The notes under the pieces: model-generated | Seen by the model: the letters and a program-made list of their open reading frames with translations, nothing else | The model's database searches: none | Told to the model about the DNA's origin: nothing | From: Nocardiopsis sp. N85 | Lineage (GTDB): Bacteria > Actinomycetota > Actinomycetes > Streptosporangiales > Streptosporangiaceae | Reading direction: 5' to 3' | NCBI RefSeq assembly: GCF_028882275.1 | Contig: NZ_JARBUT010000015.1 | Location: 62,001-126,000, forward strand | DNA length: 64,000 bases | Program-made: the position numbers and the translations under genes | Shown here: positions 27,638-34,811 of the stretch, in pieces | Position numbering within the stretch: the stretch's first letter is position 1 | Layout of the letters: each line of letters begins with the position of its first letter

Positions 27638-29875
27638 TCACAGGACGCTGACGTCGGTGTTCCACAGGGCGGGCGGCGCTGCGGGGTCGGCGACGACCAG
27701 CACCGGGCGCTGTGGGTCGCCGAACCCCCAGCCCCCTCCACCGCCGTCGTCCGGTTCGTCGTGGGTGATCCACGCGACGAGCTCGCCGGCCCGCCCCACG
27801 TCCCCGCCCGGCCGGGACAGGGCCATCACCTTGCCCGCGACGTCACAGCGCAGGTTGAGGTGGCCCGTGGCGGCCGAGACGCTCTGCGCCCAGGCGCCCC
27901 GGCTCACCCCGCGCACCACGCCGGAACGACCGGGGCGCCGCCAGGAGGGGGCGACCAGACCGACCGCCCGGTCGTCGAAGGTGAGCACCACGGCGGACCG
28001 TTCCCGGGCCGTCGACGCCGTCGCCGGGTCCGCCAGCGAGCGGTCCGCCCACACTCCGACCGGGCCGCTCGCCGCGCGCGCCAGGTGATCGGCGGCGGCC
28101 GCCACCAGGGGGACGTCGATCTGCGCGGCGCCCTGAGGGCACACCACGTCGGACAGGGGCCCGACCAGGGGCGCGTAACCGTCCAGGACCAGGGCCCAGT
28201 CCACCACCGCCCGCCCCTGCGCGGCGGTCCCACCGTGGGCCAGGCACACCACGGCACGGTCGCGCACCACGAGGCAGGCGATGCACGCCCCCGATCGACG
28301 GGCGGCCAGGGCCAGTCCGAGGCTCATCGCCTTGGTGCCGGTGGTGACGTCGACGACCACCGGCCGCTCGGGGTCCTCGGCGCGCACTCCGTCGATCCAG
28401 GCCCGTGCCGCGTCGGCGACGGCCCCGGCGTCGAAGCCGTCCACCGGGTCGGCGGCGAACCGGATCCGGTCGCGGTGGCCCGACTCCCGCAGCCCGGCGG
28501 TGTCGGGCAGGGGGGCGTCCGGGTGTTCGGCGGCGTACAGGGCGCGCGCCGCCGCCTCGCGCACACCCGAGCGCACGCCCTGCCGGGAGGAGATCAGCAG
28601 CGCCCGAGCGGGCCGGTGGGCGTGGACGGCCGACAGCAGACCCAGGCGACTGCTGCCCAGGGCGGTGACCAGGATCGGGGCGGGCCCGGTGGCGGTGACC
28701 GCGCAGATCGGCGCGGCCGCTGCCGCGCAGGGGGCGACCGGGGGCGCGGAAGGGACGGCCCGGGGCGCGGCGGAGGCGGTGGGCGACGCGGAGGGTCCGG
28801 TCGGGGGTGGGAAGGGTGCGGCAGGCGGCGCGGTCCGCGTGTGGAGGCCGCTCCCCGGTCCCGCCTGGCCCGGGAAGAAGGCCCGACGCAGGGCCTCCGC
28901 GTCGGTCAGGCGTTCGCGCAGGTCCTTCAGGCTCCACGCCTGCACGTTCGAGGAGCTCAGCGCGGGGCTGTGGTCGGAGATCCGTTCGCGCAACCCGGGG
29001 ACGGGGGGCCCGGTGTGCACGAACAGCACCTTGGCGACGTTGCCGAACACGCGGCGGGCCTTGGCCACGGTCCACCCGGCACGGGCGACCACCTCCTCCG
29101 GACCGCTCTTGACCTCCACGCACAGCACGCGGTGCCGGATCCGAACGAGGGCGTCGAAGTCCGCGATGGAATCGGCGGGATGCCGCGGGTCGGCGACCCG
29201 GCGCGGGCCCAGCACCTCGATGTCGCCCCGACCACGGGTGATGCGCCGCAGGTGGCGCAGGACCTCCGCCTCGTTGACGACCCCGCGCACCTCCGTGGGG
29301 TGCAGTCCGGGGAAGGTCTCGCGCAGCGCCCGGGCACCGCCGCGCAGGGCGGCGCGCACGGGGGCGGGATCGCGGTCCTCCAGCCAGTGCGCGCCGTGGA
29401 CGTCGGCGAGCACGCCGAGGTCGACCCCGCCGTCGGCGATGGGCAGGGCCGGGTCGGCCGCGTCGACGGGACGCAGCAGGTCGGAGGCGGGATCGAGGTA
29501 ATGGCACCGGAGCCCCGGAGCCCCCGTGACCGGCGCGCGGTGCAGGGCGGCGGCCACGCTCATCACCTTGGTGCCACCGGTGTAGTCCAGGTGGCGGGGG
29601 GCGACCCCGTGGTCGCGGTGGATCCGTTCCAGCGCGGCGCTCACACCGACCGGATCATGCGGGTCGGGGCCCACGCCCATGACCCGCGCCGTGCGGTCGG
29701 GGGCGAGGCGTTCCAGGGCCGCGGCCACGCGTTCGGCGAGAGAGCGGGTCCCGTCACTGCACAGCAGGACGATCCGGTCGGCAGGAAGGGTGAGGGAGGA
29801 CAACAGTGCCGGGGTGGGGTTGAGGCCGACCAGCACGACGGCGACGCTGGGACTGTCCACGGCGTCCTTTTCCAC
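27638..29875 (-). CDS. Double-CARF PD-(D/E)xK nuclease, Can1/Card1-like type III CRISPR effector
   Basis: This 745-residue protein has repeated architecture. Residues 10-135 look like a CARF domain: strand VAVVLVGLNPTPALL, helix, VLLCSDGT, then LDYTGGTKVMS (GGTK at 100-103), the ligand-binding loop of the Card1/Can family. Residues 190-300 form a PD-(D/E)xK nuclease with Asp241, Glu254 and Lys256 (FDAL, then CVEVKSG). A Pro/Ala linker (about 340-390) leads to a second CARF-like unit with ILVTALGSS, LLISSRQG and DVTTGTKAMS (GTK at 513-515). The C-terminal 200 residues are unassigned. Can1 (Thermus) is a known single-chain protein with two CARF units and one active nuclease, activated by cyclic tetra-adenylate from Cas10. 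GTG 29875 is the annotated start. GTG 29860, preceded by AAAGGAC, is also plausible. Confidence 0.8.
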   Translation of the reverse strand: MEKDAVDSPSVAVVLVGLNPTPALLSSLTLPADRIVLLCSDGTRSLAERVAAALERLAPDRTARVMGVGPDPHDPVGVSAALERIHRDHGVAPRHLDYTGGTKVMSVAAALHRAPVTGAPGLRCHYLDPASDLLRPVDAADPALPIADGGVDLGVLADVHGAHWLEDRDPAPVRAALRGGARALRETFPGLHPTEVRGVVNEAEVLRHLRRITRGRGDIEVLGPRRVADPRHPADSIADFDALVRIRHRVLCVEVKSGPEEVVARAGWTVAKARRVFGNVAKVLFVHTGPPVPGLRERISDHSPALSSSNVQAWSLKDLRERLTDAEALRRAFFPGQAGPGSGLHTRTAPPAAPFPPPTGPSASPTASAAPRAVPSAPPVAPCAAAAAPICAVTATGPAPILVTALGSSRLGLLSAVHAHRPARALLISSRQGVRSGVREAAARALYAAEHPDAPLPDTAGLRESGHRDRIRFAADPVDGFDAGAVADAARAWIDGVRAEDPERPVVVDVTTGTKAMSLGLALAARRSGACIACLVVRDRAVVCLAHGGTAAQGRAVVDWALVLDGYAPLVGPLSDVVCPQGAAQIDVPLVAAAADHLARAASGPVGVWADRSLADPATASTARERSAVVLTFDDRAVGLVAPSWRRPGRSGVVRGVSRGAWAQSVSAATGHLNLRCDVAGKVMALSRPGGDVGRAGELVAWITHDEPDDGGGGGWGFGDPQRPVLVVADPAAPPALWNTDVSVL

Positions 29876-29883
29876 AGGGGGGA

Positions 29884-29907
29884 TTTGTTCTTTTCGCGAG
29901 GAACAAA
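29884..29907. promoter_or_regulatory. Inverted repeat just upstream of the CARF nuclease gene
   Basis: TTTGTTC and GAACAAA flank a 10-base centre (CTTTTCGCGAG region), 9 bp before the GTG at 29875. It could be an operator or the base of an mRNA hairpin covering the ribosome-binding site. A related sequence (TTTTCTCTCGAACAA) lies upstream of cas6. Confidence 0.45.
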
Positions 29908-29941
29908 GCTATCCCGTGGCGAAAGGTGATGGTCGAACGAC

Positions 29942-30334
29942 TCACGTCCGTTTCGCGATCTCCATGGCGCGCCCCTTCCCTTTCTTCGGTGACCGTCCGC
30001 TGATCACGAACGATCGGCACGCCGTGACCACGCCCCTCTTGTCCCTGACCAGATCGGAGGGTATGAGCAGGTCGTCGCGCTCGGGGTGCGCGGAACCGAC
30101 CACGGAGGAGACGATGAACCACACCCCCTCCCTCGGCTCGGGAAGGTTGGCCCTGGTGCGCCGCTCGACGATCAGGGGGACCAGGCCCCGGCACTTGTCG
30201 TCGTCCAGGTGGCCCATGGGCACCCGCTCCGCTTCGACCCGAGCGGGGTCGGCCGCGCCGGGCCAGGTGCGGATGACCCTCGCGTCCTCGTCCACGACTG
30301 TCACCACATGCGGCGTCAGGTTGACAACCGGCAT
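29942..30334 (-). CDS. 130-residue protein with N-terminal LTPH motif, function unknown
   Basis: ATG at 30334 has an excellent GGAGGTCGCC ribosome-binding site. The product opens with VVNLTPHVVTVVD and later shows FIVSSVVGSAHPERDDLLIPSDLVRD and GVVTACRSFVISG. The pattern (N-L-T-P-H near the start, an IVS strand, an R-x-D-L-x-x-P segment and a final Gly-x-x-x-C strand) is one I associate with small proteins in phage and defence-island contexts, without a known function. The C-terminal tail is basic (SPKKGKGRAMEIAKRT). It lies 66 bp upstream of the CARF nuclease on the same strand, so the two are probably one transcript. Confidence 0.72.
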   Translation of the reverse strand: MPVVNLTPHVVTVVDEDARVIRTWPGAADPARVEAERVPMGHLDDDKCRGLVPLIVERRTRANLPEPREGVWFIVSSVVGSAHPERDDLLIPSDLVRDKRGVVTACRSFVISGRSPKKGKGRAMEIAKRT

Positions 30335-30683
30335 CCGGCGACCTCCGTTCCTCTCGCTCGACGGCGGCCCCGGGACCGCGTCCGCCCCTGCCCCGGAACC
30401 CTCATCGCAGTCTCTCGGACAGGGGCGATCGCGGTCCGGGCGCGACACGGCGGAGCGCGGGAAGGGACTGCTGTTACTGATGTCTGATTTATAGCTATCT
30501 AGAAGGATTGATATGCCTTGGGGACCAAGGCAAAGAATTGACATTCCGGTCGTATCAGTCATATTTTGTTATACGGTCTCCCGTTGACGCGGGAGTGCCA
30601 CCTGAGGTCTCACGTACTCGCACACGCTTCTCCGGAGGGCTGGGGAAGCGACCCGGCCCCGGAACACCCGGGGAGAAGAGTTC
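30335..30683. promoter_or_regulatory. AT-rich divergent promoter region with palindromes
   Basis: This is a 349-bp spacer. Bases 30475-30580 are strikingly AT-rich for this genome. It holds a perfect 8-bp palindrome with a 3-base centre, TGCCTTGG-GGA-CCAAGGCA (30514-30532). A consensus TTGACA (30538-30543) follows, with TATTTT 18 bases downstream, facing the 382-residue gene. A short inverted repeat CTCCCG/CGGGAG (30578-30595) comes next. The palindrome sits against the -35, where a regulator could bind. The promoter is inferred from consensus only. Confidence 0.5.
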
Positions 30684-31832
30684 GTGAGCACGCACCACTG
30701 CTCCGCCTGGGAGCTGTTCGGCTCCGCCACCTTCCTGCGCGTCTTCACGCGTGTCCTGGGGTGCGGGCCCTGCTCCGCGGACGGAACCGCGCAGGGCTGC
30801 TCGGGCCACGCCGAACAGTTCTGCGACTACGTCGATCTGTGCGCCGAGCACTGCCCGTGCCCGGTGCACGGCGGCGATCCCGACGGCGTCATCGCCGTGC
30901 GCATGAGACGCGCCGTCCCCGGCGAGGGAGGAGTCGACCGCACCGCCGCGCACCGGCTGCGCGATGCCCTGGACGACGTGCGCCGGGACCGCTCCTACAA
31001 GAACCTGCGCCACGTGTACCCCCGCCCCTCCTCCGACGGGCGGGTGCGCTGCGCGTTCTCCGAACGCCCCCGGCGCTGGGCCCAGCGCCGTGACGTCGCC
31101 CGCGTGGCCACCGACGTGGTCGAACAGGAGGCCTTGGCCATGCTGGTGCTCACCGCCGGCTGGGGCAATCCGGCCGCCGACCTGCCCGAGGACATCGCCC
31201 CCGGGGAGAACGTGTCCTTCACCGAGGACGGCAGTGCCGTGCCCATCGTCGACCTGCACGGGCGTCGCCTGGGCGGGGCCAAGGAGGCCCCGATGGTCTC
31301 CACCGCCACCGGCGACTACCTGCTGCGCAAACTCGCCGAACTGGCCTGCGGCCGCGACGCCGACCCCGGCCGCACCCCCGACCAGCGACGCCGCCTGCTG
31401 CTGCGCGACCTGCTGCCGACCCTCGACGGCGAGGACGTCGCCCGCAGGCTGACCGGGGTCCTGGGCCGTATGGCGGTGGACATGCCCACCCACTTCGCCC
31501 TGGTGCAGCAGGCCCGGGGCCGGGCCCGCAGCGCGCCCTACGCCCCCGTGCCGGACGGCCCCGCGCACCCGGTCCAGGACGAGTCCGAGCGCCGGGAGGT
31601 GCTCAGCGAGGAGGAGAAGATGTGGCTGGAGCGGACCGCCCTGGAGCTGTCCGCACGCGCCAGGGAACAGCGGTCCGCCCTCGAAGCCGATCCCCAGGGC
31701 ACCCTGGACTCCCTGCTGTGCGATCTCCTGGAGGAGGGTCGGGGCGTGCCCGCGCTGTGGGCGAACGCCCAGGACGACCTGGACCTGCGCGCCGACCTGA
31801 TCGACGCCCTGACCGAGGTCATCACCGGTTGA
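30684..31832 (+). CDS. 382-residue protein with cysteine-rich N terminus, function unknown
   Basis: GTG at 30684 follows GGGGAGAAGAG. The first 60 residues contain about nine Cys and several His (HHCSAW, GCGPCSADG, FCDYVDLCAEHCPCPVH), a probable multi-zinc cluster. A basic central part (RRDRSYKNLRHVYPRP, RPRRWAQRRD) could contact nucleic acid. The remainder is helical and acidic, ending in DLIDALTEVITG. I do not recognise the family. It lies between the CARF nuclease unit and the RAMP operon, on the opposite strand to both, with its own AT-rich promoter region. It overlaps the end of the TIGR03986-like gene by 11 bp. Context suggests an accessory or regulator of the CRISPR locus. Confidence 0.75.
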   Translation: MSTHHCSAWELFGSATFLRVFTRVLGCGPCSADGTAQGCSGHAEQFCDYVDLCAEHCPCPVHGGDPDGVIAVRMRRAVPGEGGVDRTAAHRLRDALDDVRRDRSYKNLRHVYPRPSSDGRVRCAFSERPRRWAQRRDVARVATDVVEQEALAMLVLTAGWGNPAADLPEDIAPGENVSFTEDGSAVPIVDLHGRRLGGAKEAPMVSTATGDYLLRKLAELACGRDADPGRTPDQRRRLLLRDLLPTLDGEDVARRLTGVLGRMAVDMPTHFALVQQARGRARSAPYAPVPDGPAHPVQDESERREVLSEEEKMWLERTALELSARAREQRSALEADPQGTLDSLLCDLLEEGRGVPALWANAQDDLDLRADLIDALTEVITG

Positions 31833-34053
31833 CGCGGTCGGCCGCCGCGAAGCGGTCGACCAACGACGGCAGGATCGGGTACTCGGCGAACTCGCGCAGC
31901 GACATCACCGCGGTGTCCTCCCAGGGCAGTCGGTGCCGCCAGCGCGCGGCAAGGAGCACGTCCACCGCCTGATCCACCTCGCGCCACCGCGACGCCTCAC
32001 CGCTCCCCGCGGACCGGCGCGCGGCCAGGGCGGCGTCGAAGACGTCCAGGAACCCTCGGACCCGGGCCTCGTCGGCGCGCTCCACCCCGGCCCCCGGGTC
32101 CACCGACAGGGCCCGGACCCGCCGGTCCACCAGGTACAGCTCCGGGCGCAGGTACACGCTGCCCATCCCCAGTGACTTGCCCATGCCGATCTTGTGCGCG
32201 TACTCGGGGTCGGACGGGTCCCCGCCGTCCACCGGGTTGTCCAGCAGCAGGGCCCGCATCAGGGCCCCCACCTCCCCGTCCGTGAGATTGGTGAAGGTGA
32301 TCCGCGACCGGAAGGTCACCCCGTCCCGCAACGGGACGATGTCGCGCTGGGTGTCCCGGGGCGGTTCGTGGTCGCGCCCCGCCTCCAGCACCGTCACCCC
32401 CAGGTCCTCCTGCGCCCGGGCGTCGTAGCGCACCGGCGTCCCCAGATCGTTCCGGTGCCGGTGCAGGTAGACCTTGTAACCGTTGAGCCGCACCCGCCCC
32501 TCGTGGGACCAGGTGATGATGTCCGGCCGGTCCCCCGAGGCCGCGTCCGGCCCTTGGAGCAGGTAGTTGGCGAAGCATCCGCGCTGGGGCGAGAGCAACC
32601 GCACCCGCAGCACGGCCCCGTCGGGATGGTCCGGATCGGGGTCGGCGCACAGCGCGTTGCCGAAGAACACCCGCCCCTTCGAGGCCGGCGCCTCCCCCGC
32701 GAAGGTGTCCACGTCCCCGAACAGGGCCCGGCACACGTCCACCGGACGACCCGCGCGCTCGGCCCGGTCGACGTCGCCGTGCTGGGGCGTCATGAGCCGC
32801 TCCGGGACGGCCCGACGGATCGGATCCTCGTCGCTGACCGCGATCCGGTAACCGCCCGAACGGCCGAAGGACACCACCGTGCCCCGGGCGTCCACGTCGA
32901 ACCAGACCGGCTCCATCCCGCGGCGCGGCAGTCCGCCGCCCCCGGCGCCGGCCACCGCCTCGCGTTCGGGATCGCCCTCCCCCACTCCGAGCCCGTCGGG
33001 GAACGCGGCCCGCTGGTACCCGGTGATCTGCTCGGCCGACTCGAACATCTCCACCAGGGAATCGGGGACACGCGCCCGTCCCGTCCGCAGGTCCGGCGGC
33101 CGGGGGAAGAGGTACGCGTTGCGGCGTTCCCCGGCGGCCGTGCCGGTCAGGACCACCAGGGCCTGGACGACCCCGCCCCGCCCCAGGTCCCCGGGGCCGA
33201 ACGTGTGCTCGGCCAAGTGCGCGCGGGCCTCCTCCTCCGTCGGCGCCACCGCGTGGATCCGCCGCTCCCCCGGCAGGTGCACGGCGTGCACCCAGCGGTA
33301 CTGCACGTGTCCGTGCTGTTCGTGCGAGGTGGGCACGTAGGCGGTGCCCCGAGGCGGATCCGGGAAGTCGTCCACTCCGAAGTCCCACCGTTTCAGGCTC
33401 TCCCGCAGCACCGTGAAGGGCACCTTGAGCGCCCGTCCCCGGTCGCCCGCCACCGGGGTGGAGGGGACCTCGACGATGGACCAGCGGTCCCGTGACCGTT
33501 CGTGGAACAGGAACCCCTGTTTGGTGCGCAGCCCGGTCCGGCGTTCCCGGTACTGGGCGTGCCGCAGGGCCATCACCGACCGCGCCCGCGCCGACAGGGC
33601 ACTGTCCGCGGCCGCCGGATCGATGCGAACCGGGGCCCGGAAGAACAACATCGGCGTGTTGACCGGCCCCGTCTCACCGCTGGTGAGCATGCGCAGGGTG
33701 TTGCGCACCAGCCCGCGCAGCCCCGAACCCGGGACCGCCGGCAGCGGGTGCTCCCCGTCGGGCAGACGCAGGGACCGGCTCACCCCTCCCCGGCCCGGGG
33801 TGCGGCCGACGAAGGTGGGCGTGAGCGTGGTCAGCGTCAGGTCGATCCATCCCGAACGGGTGCCGGGCACCGTCCGGTCGTGGCTGCGCAGCAGGTCGCC
33901 GGTGTCGTGGTCACCGTGCAGGTCGGCCGCGGGCAGGGGTTCGTCGGCCATCCGGACCGCGCCGTAGGGCGCGGTGGCGCGCACCGGGCCGCCACGTCCC
34001 GGAGGCCGGGGCCGACCGCCCCCGAGCCGGGAGGCCACATCGCGGGGGTTCAC
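31822..34053 (-). CDS. TIGR03986-like type III CRISPR RAMP protein
   Basis: This 743-residue protein starts at GTG 34053, which overlaps the csx19 TGA (GTGA). An N-terminal TAPYGAVRM segment is comparable to the PYNFVPL opening of TIGR03986 proteins. A RAMP core follows: LTLTTLTPTFVGR, then LPAVPGSGLRGLVRNTLRML, the glycine-loop/helix typical of Cas7-type folds. A long central insertion contains VFFGNALCADPD, followed by a second RAMP-like unit that ends in a GMGKSLGMGSVYLRPELY Gly-rich loop. TIGR03986 proteins accompany type III-D modules; in the complex they are thought to be a Cas7-like subunit. It is the last gene of the effector operon. Confidence 0.82.
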   Translation of the reverse strand: MNPRDVASRLGGGRPRPPGRGGPVRATAPYGAVRMADEPLPAADLHGDHDTGDLLRSHDRTVPGTRSGWIDLTLTTLTPTFVGRTPGRGGVSRSLRLPDGEHPLPAVPGSGLRGLVRNTLRMLTSGETGPVNTPMLFFRAPVRIDPAAADSALSARARSVMALRHAQYRERRTGLRTKQGFLFHERSRDRWSIVEVPSTPVAGDRGRALKVPFTVLRESLKRWDFGVDDFPDPPRGTAYVPTSHEQHGHVQYRWVHAVHLPGERRIHAVAPTEEEARAHLAEHTFGPGDLGRGGVVQALVVLTGTAAGERRNAYLFPRPPDLRTGRARVPDSLVEMFESAEQITGYQRAAFPDGLGVGEGDPEREAVAGAGGGGLPRRGMEPVWFDVDARGTVVSFGRSGGYRIAVSDEDPIRRAVPERLMTPQHGDVDRAERAGRPVDVCRALFGDVDTFAGEAPASKGRVFFGNALCADPDPDHPDGAVLRVRLLSPQRGCFANYLLQGPDAASGDRPDIITWSHEGRVRLNGYKVYLHRHRNDLGTPVRYDARAQEDLGVTVLEAGRDHEPPRDTQRDIVPLRDGVTFRSRITFTNLTDGEVGALMRALLLDNPVDGGDPSDPEYAHKIGMGKSLGMGSVYLRPELYLVDRRVRALSVDPGAGVERADEARVRGFLDVFDAALAARRSAGSGEASRWREVDQAVDVLLAARWRHRLPWEDTAVMSLREFAEYPILPSLVDRFAAADRVNR

Positions 34054-34811
34054 CACGGCCCTCGCCCCCCGGTCTCGGACGGTTCGTCGCCGGTCCCCGG
34101 GTCGAACACCGGCCCGGTGGGTTTGGGGCCGGTACCCACCCCGGTCAGCCGGTGGAAGGCCACCCCCACGGCCCCCGTCTCCGGATCCTGCGCCCAGTAC
34201 TCGCGCACGGTCAGCCAGCTCCCCGTGCCCTCCACGACCGCCCGTCCGCCGCGTTCGCGCCGCACCCGCGCGGAGAAACCGGTCCAGACGACCGGGAGGA
34301 CCGCCAGCGCCCCGGACGGTTCGGCGGTCACCGACAGCGGCACCCCCTCGCCCGGGGAACGGCCGTGCTCGGGCCCCGTCCACCCCTGCAACAGGAAGGA
34401 ACGGTCCCGGGGGCGCGACCACGAGGGGAGTTCGCCGGGGGCGTCACCGCTGATCCACCCCGCCCGAGCGCCCTCGCCGATGCGGATCTGGGCGTGGGGG
34501 GCGAAGACCAGGACCTCCAGAACGCGCACCCGGTCCACGGCCGTGACCGGCGGGCGCGCCGACAGGTCCGCGGTGGCGGGTCCGTCCGAACGGTGCCAGC
34601 GCCCCCGCGGGCAGACACCGGTGATGCGACCGTCCCCCAACTCGGCCAGCATCCATTGGGGAACCTCCGGGTCACCGGCGACGCCCGCCACACCGGCGTC
34701 GAGCAGACGAGAGCGCACACCGCGAACGAAGACCTCGTCCAGCACGGCGTCGATCTCCCCGGCGTCCAGCCGGCGCACGGTCACTCCCAGCGGTTCGGGG
34801 ACATCGGTCAT
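34050..34811 (-). CDS. csx19: Type III-D CRISPR-associated protein Csx19 (TIGR03984)
   Basis: This 253-residue protein has Csx19 landmarks. VLEVLVFAPHAQIRIGEG fits the E-x-R-x-F...E-x-R-x-W strand pair near the middle. A LQGW segment follows, and the C terminus has LTVREYWAQDPETGAVGVAFHRLTGV, the usual V-R-x-Y-x-x-D-x-x-T-G-x-x-x-x-x-x-R-L. Csx19 is a type III-D marker whose biochemical role is poorly known. The start ATG 34811 overlaps the TGA of the preceding cas7-cas7 gene by 4 bp, and the end overlaps the next RAMP gene. The 30 C-terminal residues are Gly/Pro-rich and non-conserved. Confidence 0.82.
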   Translation of the reverse strand: MTDVPEPLGVTVRRLDAGEIDAVLDEVFVRGVRSRLLDAGVAGVAGDPEVPQWMLAELGDGRITGVCPRGRWHRSDGPATADLSARPPVTAVDRVRVLEVLVFAPHAQIRIGEGARAGWISGDAPGELPSWSRPRDRSFLLQGWTGPEHGRSPGEGVPLSVTAEPSGALAVLPVVWTGFSARVRRERGGRAVVEGTGSWLTVREYWAQDPETGAVGVAFHRLTGVGTGPKPTGPVFDPGTGDEPSETGGRGPW

